Positions 30,952 to 39,148 of a DNA stretch of 64,000 bases are shown here, in pieces. Source of the DNA: Deltaproteobacteria bacterium (lineage in GTDB: Bacteria; Desulfobacterota; GWC2-55-46). The notes under the pieces were generated by a model. That model searched no databases. It worked only from the letters and a program-made list of their open reading frames with translations, and was not told the DNA's origin. The first letter of the stretch is position 1, and each line of letters starts with the position of its first letter. The translations under genes and the position numbers were made by a program. The stretch is from contig JAIOIE010000006.1 in the NCBI GenBank assembly GCA_019912665.1, positions 310,001 to 374,000 of the forward strand, read 5' to 3'.

Positions 30952-32259
30952 TCACCTCAGGTAAGCGTTCATGCTGAAAGAGGTCCCGCCGCCGGGCCTC
31001 GCCTTTGTCTCATCCAGGCTCACGTCCTTTAGCGGCCCCCTTGAGAGCGCCTCCTTGAGCCTGTTCGCGTCCTCGAAGGTCGTGGCCTCGCCGCTGGCGA
31101 CCACCCTGCCCTCAGGTCCCAGGACTATTTCGGTAATTTTTATCCCGGCCCCGTCCGGCACGGCTTCAGCTATCCTGAGGAGCGCGTCAAGGGAGCCACC
31201 GCCCCCGCCCATCGCGGCTATCTCTTTTTCCATTCCGCGAAGCCTTGTCTCCAATTGATAGACAGGGTCGGCGGCGGCCCGCTCCCCGGGAAAGAGCCCG
31301 GCGTATTGGGACCTCAGCGCCTCGTTGTAGGAGTCGAGCTCGGCCGAAAGCCCCATGTACCTGGCGTAGAGGTCCCCGGCAAGGAGGAGCACGAGGACGG
31401 AAGCAAGAAGAGCGGCGGTCTTAAGCCCCCTCCTTTTCGCGGCCTTCTCGCGCGTGTACTCGAATTCGCCGCGCCTGAAATTGACCATCTCGGCAAGCCG
31501 TCCGCTGTCCTCTATAACGGCCAGCGCGAAGGCGAGCGAAGCCTCGGGCGGGCACCCGGCAGGGAGCTCCAGAGGCGTTTGCCTTGCTCCATGGAAAATC
31601 TCCGCAAGCTCCCCCGCATCCCATCCGGCGCTATGGACCTCATCCACCGTTATGCCCTCGGCGTCCAGAAATTCGGCCGCGAGATGCACGTTCTCAATGC
31701 CCCTTACCGGCTTAAAGAGCCTGGGCGAGCCGTCCTCCACGACCGCGAATGCGCCCGGTACGACAACCGCCCTGGCGCCTTCCGCGCCAGAGGCGGAGAT
31801 GAGGGCGTCTGCCGCGAAGAGGCCGGAGCCCATCCAGCATGGGTCTATCCCCATCGAGCTCAGGATTTCGAGATAACCGCGGACAAGCCTCCTTTCGGCG
31901 GCTACCGCCAGGAACCTGCCCGCCCCGAGGGGCACCGCGTCCATGACCACATCGCCGACCTCCACGTGCAGGAGCCCGGCGAGCTCAAAAGGCAGCGCTT
32001 CGAGCACCTTCTTCCTCTCGCTGAAGGGCATCTCTACCACCCTGATGATGAGCTCGCTCGGCGGGAGGCTTACCAGCACCCGTCCGAACGCCCTTCCCTT
32101 TTTGAGGTCGGCCTGGTCCAGTACCTCCGATAGCGCCTCCCTGAGCCCGTCGTCGCCCGGCCCTTCGATTGAGGCGCTGACAAACGATAGCGGCTTACCG
32201 GACTCGAAGGCCCCGGCCAGCACGCGCTCACTACCGATATCCAGCACAAGTACCTTCAT
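30952..32259 (-). CDS. gspL: Type II secretion protein GspL-like
   Basis: A 435-residue protein. It opens with an actin/PilM-like cytoplasmic domain (VLVLDIGSERVLAGAFESGK), has one membrane helix near residue 280 (AALLASVLVLLLAGDLYARY), and a periplasmic PilN-like part ending KARPGGGTSFSMNAYLR. In the T2SS the cytoplasmic domain binds the GspE ATPase and the membrane part pairs with GspM. Gaps to both neighbours are under 10 nt. Confidence 0.88.
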   Translation of the reverse strand: MKVLVLDIGSERVLAGAFESGKPLSFVSASIEGPGDDGLREALSEVLDQADLKKGRAFGRVLVSLPPSELIIRVVEMPFSERKKVLEALPFELAGLLHVEVGDVVMDAVPLGAGRFLAVAAERRLVRGYLEILSSMGIDPCWMGSGLFAADALISASGAEGARAVVVPGAFAVVEDGSPRLFKPVRGIENVHLAAEFLDAEGITVDEVHSAGWDAGELAEIFHGARQTPLELPAGCPPEASLAFALAVIEDSGRLAEMVNFRRGEFEYTREKAAKRRGLKTAALLASVLVLLLAGDLYARYMGLSAELDSYNEALRSQYAGLFPGERAAADPVYQLETRLRGMEKEIAAMGGGGGSLDALLRIAEAVPDGAGIKITEIVLGPEGRVVASGEATTFEDANRLKEALSRGPLKDVSLDETKARPGGGTSFSMNAYLR

Positions 32260-32263
32260 ATGC

Positions 32264-33226
32264 TCACATCTCCCTCCAGTAGAGGACCCCTCCCCCGGCC
32301 TGCCCGATCTGGACCACGGCCTCGACCTCCCTTATGACCTCGCCGGCCCTGGCCCTCGAATAAATCCTCCAGATATTGCTCGTGGTCGTTATCCGGTCCT
32401 GTATTGTGAAACCCGCCTTCTCGAAACCCGGGACCTTCATGACCTGGGACCTGTCAGTGAATGGGGTGTTTTTCCTGTACCTGATGATCTCGTCCGCAAG
32501 CTCGCCTGTCATCTCCTCGGAAAGCGCGGCCAATACCGGCCTCGGGGCGGTATTGACGTTCACGAGCCCATCCGGGCTGTACGGCGTCAGGTGCCCACCT
32601 ACGGCGCGGAAGACCTCGGGCGTAAAGCCCTTTATAAGCAATATCTCCTCGACGCTCTCAGGGAAGCCGTTCCTCGGCGCGTAGGGCGGAGTCAGGCCCT
32701 TGTAGAACTGCTCCTCGGCCCCACGGGGCCTGGGCGTTGAGTCGTTGTCGATCCAGTCGGCAAGGGCGTCCGCCAGCTCCTCTCCGGCCCTTTGCTCCCT
32801 TAGAAGCCTCACCATGACGCCGTGCAACTTCTGGTCAAGGGCCCCTGTCATGGGATAGGCTATGCGAAGAGAGGTCCTTGACCTCTCGTCGATTGCCCGT
32901 ATCGATATGCCGAGGCCGTCCTCCAGAGGCTTTGAAAAGACCAGCCCGGCCTCGTCCGCCACGATATTCGGCTCCTTCTTCAAGAGTTCCTCGAGCCCGG
33001 CCCTGGCAAGCAAGACGCCGTCAGCCGCGAGCAGGCCTGCCCTGGCAGAGTCCTTCAATGCCCCAGCCCTGGACGAGGCCACATATGACCTGTAGATAAA
33101 ATCAGTTACAAGGGCCGTAAGGACGGCCACGACCAGAAGGACCGTCACAAGGGCAAGGCCGCTCTCTCGATTTATAAATTTTCCCTTCTTAAAACGATGT
33201 GTTATAAAGAAAACCTGAGAAATCAT
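32264..33226 (-). CDS. gspK: Type II secretion minor pseudopilin GspK
   Basis: A 320-residue protein. The prepilin-like N-terminus has GLALVTVLLVVAVLTALV and lacks the usual Glu5, typical of GspK. A large alpha-helical insert contains the helix-hairpin-helix-like VNVNTAPRPVLAALSEE and FPESVEEILLIKGF. GspK caps the pseudopilus tip with GspI and GspJ. Its ATG overlaps the gspJ stop (ATGA). Confidence 0.93.
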   Translation of the reverse strand: MISQVFFITHRFKKGKFINRESGLALVTVLLVVAVLTALVTDFIYRSYVASSRAGALKDSARAGLLAADGVLLARAGLEELLKKEPNIVADEAGLVFSKPLEDGLGISIRAIDERSRTSLRIAYPMTGALDQKLHGVMVRLLREQRAGEELADALADWIDNDSTPRPRGAEEQFYKGLTPPYAPRNGFPESVEEILLIKGFTPEVFRAVGGHLTPYSPDGLVNVNTAPRPVLAALSEEMTGELADEIIRYRKNTPFTDRSQVMKVPGFEKAGFTIQDRITTTSNIWRIYSRARAGEVIREVEAVVQIGQAGGGVLYWREM

Positions 33227-33834
33227 CTTATCCTGGCTGGAGCTGTCATTGCCAGTTCCTCCCCAGAGGCGAGGGTCATCTTCACGGTCATTGCCCTGGG
33301 GACCGAGCCTTCAAGCTCTGAGTCCCACGCCTTTGACCAGTCCTTCCCATTAAAAAGGCTCACCTCGAAGCCCTTTATGTCCTCGATCGCCCTGAAACTT
33401 ATCTTCTCGCCGAGGTATGGGCTCCACACCTCTTTTACCAGGTGCCTCCTTCCGCCGTCCCGCTCTATCGAATAGCTAACGGCCAGAAGGTCGCTTTTCG
33501 GGGCGCCCCCGGCCTGGACAGGATAAGAAAAAAATGTGAAGGAGACCATTGAGTGGCTCCTCACCTTTCCTGCCTTGAAGAATGTTACAGGACTGCCTCG
33601 CCTCGTGTACGCGGAGCGGACCTCGCTCGCCATCTTTTCGAGCGCCCTTCCGGCCTCCACGTTTCTAACGGCCTCCTCGCTCGCCTTGCTCCCTGCCCCT
33701 GCCACCGAAAAGAAGACGGAATAAAGCGACGCAAGGAGGACCGCCATGAGGGAGACCGCGAGAAGGACTTCTATGAGAGTAAACCCTCGGTTATTCCCTG
33801 ACGAACGAAATGAGCGAGAAAAACGACCCGTCAT
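33223..33834 (-). CDS. gspJ: Type II secretion minor pseudopilin GspJ
   Basis: A 203-residue prepilin. Cleavage/methylation motif RGFTLIEVLLAVSLMAVLLA with Glu5, then a beta-rich globular domain (KMASEVRSAYTRRG; LLAVSYSIERDGG). It forms the tip complex with GspI and GspK. The start was taken at the ATG after AGGGTC; a TTG 18 nt further up is possible. It overlaps the end of gspI. Confidence 0.92.
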   Translation of the reverse strand: MTGRFSRSFRSSGNNRGFTLIEVLLAVSLMAVLLASLYSVFFSVAGAGSKASEEAVRNVEAGRALEKMASEVRSAYTRRGSPVTFFKAGKVRSHSMVSFTFFSYPVQAGGAPKSDLLAVSYSIERDGGRRHLVKEVWSPYLGEKISFRAIEDIKGFEVSLFNGKDWSKAWDSELEGSVPRAMTVKMTLASGEELAMTAPARIR

Positions 33835-34129
33835 GGCCGACCCTGAGCTCAAGCCTTTTTACCCCCTTTAATTCCGTGTCCTCATTTGCGAGCTCCCATG
33901 TATAGCCGGGGAACCCTTCCCCGAAATCACCGTCAAGGGCCGCAAACCTTCCGTCGAGCTTAAGCTCCTCCATCTTCTGCAGGCCGAGGACGACCGAGAC
34001 GGCCTCGCGGCTGCTCCTTGCGGCCACGTTCAAGTGGTAGTTGAAGCTCGTAACAAGGAGCGCTACGGCGCCGGAAAGAACGGCAAGCGCTATCATGACC
34101 TCGATGAGAGTGAAACCCTTCTTATCCAT
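33791..34129 (-). CDS. gspI: Type II secretion minor pseudopilin GspI
   Basis: A 112-residue prepilin: KKGFTLIEVMIALAVLSGAV with Glu5, then a small globular domain. The size and the LGLQKMEELKL helix fit GspI. SD GGGAGGGACAGG. It overlaps gspH upstream by 8 nt. Confidence 0.92.
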   Translation of the reverse strand: MDKKGFTLIEVMIALAVLSGAVALLVTSFNYHLNVAARSSREAVSVVLGLQKMEELKLDGRFAALDGDFGEGFPGYTWELANEDTELKGVKRLELRVGHDGSFFSLISFVRE

Positions 34130-34736
34130 CCTGTCCCTCCCCTGTCCCCGGATACGATACCGACGCTTTCCCGGTGTAAGGGTTATAGGAGACGAGGGCC
34201 TTTTTCTCCCCTGACAAAAGGGTTACCTCAAACGGATGGGACCCGCTGCTCGTAATCGGTATGAAGGCCTCGCCGCGGCTTACACGGCCGAGTCCGGGGC
34301 TGAAGACCTCGCCTATCTCGATGCCGGCGCTTAGCCTTCTGCCCCTTGCGACCGGCTCAGTAACCGGCGTGAATTCCTTGCCGTCCGCCGAGACTTCGAC
34401 GCGGACCGCCGCTCCCGCGAGGTCGAAATGGAGCCGGTACCGGGACCTCGTCGCAGCGGCCCTCTCACCGATGAACGAGGCAAGGAGAGCGAGCCTTTCG
34501 GCGTCGGATTCAAGCCGGCGGCCATCGAGCGACGGGAATCTCGGGAGAGCGAACGCGAGCGTCACGCCGATTACGGCGATTACCGCGATGAGTTCCAGCA
34601 GTGAGAATCCGTGTGAGAGGGGAAGCGTCGGATAGCGTGTGCGGTGCGTGCGCTGTGTTGAGCGGTGTGCGGAGACTCTCTCAAGGCCATCGGCCCGCGG
34701 GGGGCCTTTGGCCAATCTTCGTACAATTCCAGACAT
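34122..34736 (-). CDS. gspH: Type II secretion minor pseudopilin GspH
   Basis: A 204-residue prepilin with an unusually long leader of about 42 residues before HGFSLLELIAVIAVIGVTLA (Glu5 present), then the GspH globular domain (ERAAATRSRYRLHFDLAGAA; SGSHPFEVTL). The leader is rich in Arg, His and Thr and low in hydrophobicity, so a later start is possible, but no better ATG or SD is seen. It links the pseudopilus shaft to the tip. Confidence 0.88.
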   Translation of the reverse strand: MSGIVRRLAKGPPRADGLERVSAHRSTQRTHRTRYPTLPLSHGFSLLELIAVIAVIGVTLAFALPRFPSLDGRRLESDAERLALLASFIGERAAATRSRYRLHFDLAGAAVRVEVSADGKEFTPVTEPVARGRRLSAGIEIGEVFSPGLGRVSRGEAFIPITSSGSHPFEVTLLSGEKKALVSYNPYTGKASVSYPGTGEGQDG

Positions 34737-34757
34737 TTATTTAATTTTCCCGGGGCT

Positions 34758-35195
34758 TCAGTCGAGCTCCCAGCTTCTTATGTCCGCGTCGAACCCCTCG
34801 CCGCCCCGCGCGCCGTCAGCGCCCCAGGAGATTATGTCGTAATCTCCGCTCTGCCCCGGCGAGGCGTAAATGAAGGGGTTGCCCCAGGAGTCGTTGGGCA
34901 CCTTCTTTTTCTCGAGATACCCGCCGTCGCGCCACTTGGCTGGAATCCTTCCGGATTCGGGCTTCCTGACCAGTGCTTCGAGCCCCTGCTCGGTCGAGGG
35001 ATAAAAGCCGTTATCGAGCCTGAAGAGCCTGAGCGCCGTCTCGAGGTTCTGCATCTGGACCTTGGCCTCGACGACCCGGGCCTCGTCGGTCCTGCCGACG
35101 ATCCTCGGCGCGATTATCGCGGCGAGGGTGCCGAGTATGGCGATGACGATAAGAAGCTCTATGAGCGTAAAACCCTTGCTGTTCCTGAGCATCAT
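34758..35195 (-). CDS. gspG: Type II secretion major pseudopilin GspG
   Basis: A 145-residue major pseudopilin: SKGFTLIELLIVIAILGTLA, QNLETALRLFRLDNGFYPST, and the C-terminal WGNPFIYASPG and calcium-site loop DYDIISWGADG, all hallmarks of GspG. It polymerises into the pseudopilus. It is first in gspG-H-I-J-K-L-M. No Shine-Dalgarno sequence is visible and a -10-like TATCAT lies 6 nt upstream of the ATG, so its message may be leaderless; a TTG 18 nt upstream is less likely. Confidence 0.95.
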   Translation of the reverse strand: MMLRNSKGFTLIELLIVIAILGTLAAIIAPRIVGRTDEARVVEAKVQMQNLETALRLFRLDNGFYPSTEQGLEALVRKPESGRIPAKWRDGGYLEKKKVPNDSWGNPFIYASPGQSGDYDIISWGADGARGGEGFDADIRSWELD

Positions 35196-35201
35196 GTCGT
35201 T

Positions 35202-35230
35202 ATGATATATCAATTCAACCGCGATAACAA
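35202..35230 (-). promoter_or_regulatory. Candidate promoter of gspG-M
   Basis: On the minus strand TTGTTA, 17 bp, TATCAT, ending 6 nt before the gspG start codon. Confidence 0.45.
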
Positions 35231-35251
35231 ATAATTTTTATTTCGCCGCAC

Positions 35252-35279
35252 TTGAAAATCCCGCCGGTTTTGTTACAAT
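35252..35279 (+). promoter_or_regulatory. Candidate promoter of the luxR-gspCDEF operon
   Basis: TTGAAA, 16 bp, TACAAT (each 5 of 6 to consensus). It would give a leader of about 180 nt before the regulator gene. I see no known riboswitch in that leader. Confidence 0.5.
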
Positions 35280-35467
35280 TAGTCTGCTGCATCTTTCCGC
35301 GCCTGGTAAAACTGCGGGCGCCCCTTTAGCCGGAAGGGATGGTGATGACAAAAGAGAGATAGCATTTTTACCTCCTATTCTTGGTCTGAGAAGTCCTGCC
35401 GAATGTTGTCCCGGCCGTTTGCCTCCGTAAGCGAAAAGTCGAACAACAACCAGAGAGGTGGGGCTCG

Positions 35468-36103
35468 ATGAGCATCAGGGTAATGGTCGTATTCAGCAAC
35501 GACCTTTTCTCCGAAGGCGTGACCAGGCTGTTGGAGGACGAAGACGACTTTGAGGCCGACTACATCTCCGCCGGAAACGAAATTCTCGACGGCGACATCG
35601 GATCCGCCGATGTAATTCTGACCGACTTCCCCACGCTGTACAGCTCTTTCCAGAAGCTCGACCCTTCCACGAAGAACGGGTTCATACTGCTCGACACCGA
35701 CTGCGGCAAAGACAATATCATATCCGCGATAATAGCCAGGAACCTCAAGGGCGTACTCCTTTCGGAAGCCAGCCCGGCCGTCCTCAAAAAGGCCATACGG
35801 TCCGTTGCCGCAGGCGACATATGGATGGACAAGGCGACCGTAAAGGACCTCCTCTGGAGCGTAAACAGGCTCAAAAAGGACAGGGGCGAGGTCCTCTCCC
35901 CGAAGGAGAGGGAGATAGTGGCACTTGCCGGGAGGGGCCTCCGGAACAGGGAGATCGCCGACAAGCTCCGGATAAGCGAGCTTACGGTGAAGACGCACCT
36001 CCACAGGATATTCAAGAAGCTGGGGATCACCACCCGGTCCCAGCTCATAAACTATTCGATAAGGAACCCGGCAGCCAGGGAAGCGTTCTTCCCTGGAAAA
36101 TGA
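35468..36103 (+). CDS. NarL/LuxR-type regulator with degenerate receiver
   Basis: A 211-residue protein. The C-terminal LuxR HTH is clear (LSPKEREIVALAGRGLRNRE, then ISELTVKTHLHRIFKKLG). The N-terminal domain has a receiver fold (VILTDFPTLY at the phosphoacceptor position), but the acidic pair is FSND and the conserved Lys is replaced in VLLSEASPAVL, so phosphorylation may not occur. It starts after GAGAGGTGGGG and is followed by gspC-D-E-F on the same strand. It is therefore a likely local regulator of secretion and perhaps of the divergent gspG-M genes. Confidence 0.85.
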   Translation: MSIRVMVVFSNDLFSEGVTRLLEDEDDFEADYISAGNEILDGDIGSADVILTDFPTLYSSFQKLDPSTKNGFILLDTDCGKDNIISAIIARNLKGVLLSEASPAVLKKAIRSVAAGDIWMDKATVKDLLWSVNRLKKDRGEVLSPKEREIVALAGRGLRNREIADKLRISELTVKTHLHRIFKKLGITTRSQLINYSIRNPAAREAFFPGK

Positions 36104-36134
36104 GGCCGGGCCTTCCGTAGAAAGCCGTAACAGG

Positions 36135-37007
36135 ATGTCAAGGATAAGGATAATCAATATCGTGTTGGCGCTTGCCGCGTTTCCGCTACTCGGGCTCCTC
36201 GCCAGGGACTACATTTTGCTCGGATACCAGCCGAAGCCCAGGCCTCAGGCCGCGGCCACCTTGCCGGAGGAGCCCAGGGCTGAAGCCGCTTTCGAGGAGT
36301 ACGCGGCCGTCGTCGAGAATGGCATTTACCCAGGTAAGGCCGGGAAACTAACAAAGATAGAACTCCGGGGTCCGGCCGGGGCAGGCCCGGAGGCCCCCTT
36401 GCCCGAACTCAAGCTCATCGGCACATATACCGGGGCCAAGGGCTTCGCCGTCTTCAGCAAGGAGGGCACGGAAGGGGAATCGGTATTCAAGGTCGGCGAC
36501 AGCGTCTTCGGCTCGGGCGTACTCATGTCGGTCTCTCCGGGACGGGCCGTGGTATCCACCGGCTCTGGTGAAGCCGCGTACAGGGTCTTTATCGAGGAGA
36601 TACCGGAATCCCTCTCGGCCATGGGGAAAAAAAGCGCCGCGGAAGCCCCGCCCGATAAGGACCTGGCCTACTCAAGGCAGATAACCGAGAAGGACTGGGT
36701 CATAGAAAGGGGTGCCGTTGAGAACGCGCTCGGCGACATGGGCAGGATAATGACGGATGCCAGGCTTACGCCGAGGGTCTCGAACGGCGCGGTCCAGGGT
36801 TTCCTCGTATCCGAGATAAAGCCCAGGGGCGTCTTCGACGCAATAGGCCTGAAGGACGGCGACGTCCTTACGAGCATCAACGGCTACAGGATAGACTCCC
36901 CTGAAAAGGCCGTGCAGGTGCTCTCGGCCCTCAAGGGCGAAACCAGCTTCGACCTCGGCGTAATCAGGCAGGGCCAGCCGAGAAGCTTCCGATATTCCAT
37001 CCAGTAA
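36135..37007 (+). CDS. gspC: Type II secretion protein GspC with PDZ domain
   Basis: A 290-residue bitopic protein: one N-terminal helix (IVLALAAFPLLGLLARDYIL), a Pro/Ala linker, the homology region (LPELKLIGTYTGAKGFAVFS; VFKVGDSVFGSGVLMSV) and a C-terminal PDZ domain (GFLVSEIKPRGVFDAIGLKD; GDVLTSINGYRI). GspC joins the inner-membrane platform to the secretin and helps choose substrates. Confidence 0.93.
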   Translation: MSRIRIINIVLALAAFPLLGLLARDYILLGYQPKPRPQAAATLPEEPRAEAAFEEYAAVVENGIYPGKAGKLTKIELRGPAGAGPEAPLPELKLIGTYTGAKGFAVFSKEGTEGESVFKVGDSVFGSGVLMSVSPGRAVVSTGSGEAAYRVFIEEIPESLSAMGKKSAAEAPPDKDLAYSRQITEKDWVIERGAVENALGDMGRIMTDARLTPRVSNGAVQGFLVSEIKPRGVFDAIGLKDGDVLTSINGYRIDSPEKAVQVLSALKGETSFDLGVIRQGQPRSFRYSIQ

Positions 37008-37162
37008 GGTGAAGGGCCTTAGAGAAAATTGTGTGTTATAATCAAAGTCCAGGCTTTTGAGCTTACCTTTCAAGCCGTTTTCGCCTCCGGATACACAGCC
37101 GTGCTCTCGGAAATCCAGAGCTGTCCCGAACCCAGACCGGCGGGCCCGGACCAAGGCACCTC

Positions 37163-39148
37163 ATGAACTTCATGAAAACAGGCAAAACGGCCCATATATA
37201 CCTTCTCTTTCTTTTAGTCCTTCTTATCACTTCACATGCGGCTTCCCGGAGCGCCGAAGGACAGGAGCAAAGGGGCCGGGCCGAAGAGATAACCCTGAAC
37301 TTCGTGGACGTGGAGATCGCCTCGCTCGTAAGGATAATGAGCGAGATAACCGGGAAGAACTTCATCTACGACGAAACGCTCCGGGGGAGGGTCACCATAA
37401 TAGCCCCGGGGAGGCTCACGAGCGAGGAGGCCCTGAACATCTTCGTCTCCGCGCTGGAGATCAAGAACTTTACGCTCATCGAGGCTGACGGATTTTACAA
37501 GATAATACCGGCGTCGGCAGCCAGGCAGAGCGGCACGCCGGTCGTCCGCGACCCTCAGGCCGCAAGGCCCGACGAGTACATAGTGCGGCTTGTGCCTTTG
37601 AGCTACATCCCGGTGCAGGACGCCTTCTCCGCGGTCCAGCCGCTTATTTCAAGAAATGGCCAGATATCCGTCTTCGGCACCCGGAACGCCCTCCTCCTCG
37701 TAGACACGGCCAACAACATCGAGAAAATACTCACGATACTCACGACGATGGACGCGCCAGCGGCCCTTACAGAGCCGGAGATCGTATATCTCAAGTACGC
37801 GCAGGCCGAGGTCGTAGCCCAGATACTCCGCCGCGAGGAGCAGAGAAGGACCGGCATAAGGCGCGAGGATGCCGATAGCTCGATAATCCCCGATGAACGG
37901 CTGAACGCGGTAATACTCTCCGACGCGCTCGAAGACAGGGAGTTCTACAAGGAATTCATCGCCCTCCTTGACGTGCCCCCGCCCGAGGCAAGCAGCCGCA
38001 TAAACGTATATTATCTCGAAAACGCGGACGCCGAAGACCTCGCGAGGGTGCTTGACGCGCTCTTGAGGCCCGGGGCCGCGCCCGCAGCCGAGCAGCCGCC
38101 GGGGGCCCAGCGGATCACGCAGGAGCTTACCGGCTCCATACGGATAACCCCGAGCAGGGCCTCTAACGCCCTCATAATCATGGCCTCCCCTGCCGATTAC
38201 CGGAACATAATACAGGTGGTGGAGATGCTCGACAGGAGGCCCAGGCAGGTCTTCGTCGAGGCCATGATTACCGAGGTCACGGTAGACAAGGCCATAGAGC
38301 TCGGCACAAGGTTCAGGCTAACGGCCAAGAAGGACAACGAGCCCGTGGCCATAGGCGGCGTTGGTGTCGTAGACGCGACTGCAGTCCAGAACATCCTTAA
38401 CGGGCTTGCCGGTCTTACGGTCGGGGGGCTCGGGAACCTCCTTACGATACCGGTGACGAGGGCCGACGGCACTACCTTCAACCTCACTGCCCCGGGGTTC
38501 GCGGTCCTCTTCTCCCTCTCCGAGTTCAAGGACATCGTAAACGTCCTCTCGACACCCCAGATACTCACGAGCGACAACTCGGAGGCCGAGATAATGGTCG
38601 GCGAGAACGTGCCCTTCCTTTCGAGCCTCGAAAGGCAGCCGACGACACAGGGCCAGCCCGTGCTCCAGTCGATAGAGAGGCGGGACGTGGGCATAAGGCT
38701 CCGGATAAGGCCCAAGATAAGCGAGGGGGACTTCGTCCGCCTCGACATCTACCAGGAGATCTCAGCCATCTCTCCAACGAGGACCGGAGGGGCTTCGGAC
38801 ATCATCACGACAAAGAGGAGCGCATCGACCAGCGTAGTGGTGAAGAACAACCAGACCGTGGTAATAGGCGGTCTCATACAGAACCGGAGCACGAACAACA
38901 CCACGAAAGTCCCGCTCCTCGGCGACATCCCGCTCCTTGGGTGGCTCTTCAAATCGAAGAGGGACCAGACCCAGAAGACCAATCTCCTCGTTTTCATAAC
39001 CCCGTACATCATAGAGGACTTCAAGGGGCTCGAAGACCTGAGGGACAGGAAGAAAATGGAGTTCGACATGAACGGGCCGGACGCCCTCAAAGAGGACAGG
39101 CCGGGCGGCCCAGCCGAAAGCGAAGAGAGGACCGGAAACGATGGATAA
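37163..39148 (+). CDS. gspD: Type II secretion secretin GspD
   Basis: A 661-residue outer-membrane secretin. The signal peptide is LLFLLVLLITSHAASRSA, followed by the N0 and N1-N3 domains (ITLNFVDVEIASLVRIMSEI; LVPLSYIPVQDAFSAVQPLI; YLENADAEDLARVLDALL) and the secretin core (VEAMITEVTVDKAIELGTRF; VPFLSSLERQPT; VVIGGLIQNRS; VPLLGDIPLLGWLF). It forms the exit channel. The end overlaps gspE by 8 nt. No pilotin gene is seen nearby. Confidence 0.96.
   Translation: MNFMKTGKTAHIYLLFLLVLLITSHAASRSAEGQEQRGRAEEITLNFVDVEIASLVRIMSEITGKNFIYDETLRGRVTIIAPGRLTSEEALNIFVSALEIKNFTLIEADGFYKIIPASAARQSGTPVVRDPQAARPDEYIVRLVPLSYIPVQDAFSAVQPLISRNGQISVFGTRNALLLVDTANNIEKILTILTTMDAPAALTEPEIVYLKYAQAEVVAQILRREEQRRTGIRREDADSSIIPDERLNAVILSDALEDREFYKEFIALLDVPPPEASSRINVYYLENADAEDLARVLDALLRPGAAPAAEQPPGAQRITQELTGSIRITPSRASNALIIMASPADYRNIIQVVEMLDRRPRQVFVEAMITEVTVDKAIELGTRFRLTAKKDNEPVAIGGVGVVDATAVQNILNGLAGLTVGGLGNLLTIPVTRADGTTFNLTAPGFAVLFSLSEFKDIVNVLSTPQILTSDNSEAEIMVGENVPFLSSLERQPTTQGQPVLQSIERRDVGIRLRIRPKISEGDFVRLDIYQEISAISPTRTGGASDIITTKRSASTSVVVKNNQTVVIGGLIQNRSTNNTTKVPLLGDIPLLGWLFKSKRDQTQKTNLLVFITPYIIEDFKGLEDLRDRKKMEFDMNGPDALKEDRPGGPAESEERTGNDG

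Noticed and set aside
35280-35467. c-di-GMP riboswitch before the secretion regulator
   Set aside because: The conserved GEMM core bases could not be found, so only a long leader is reported.
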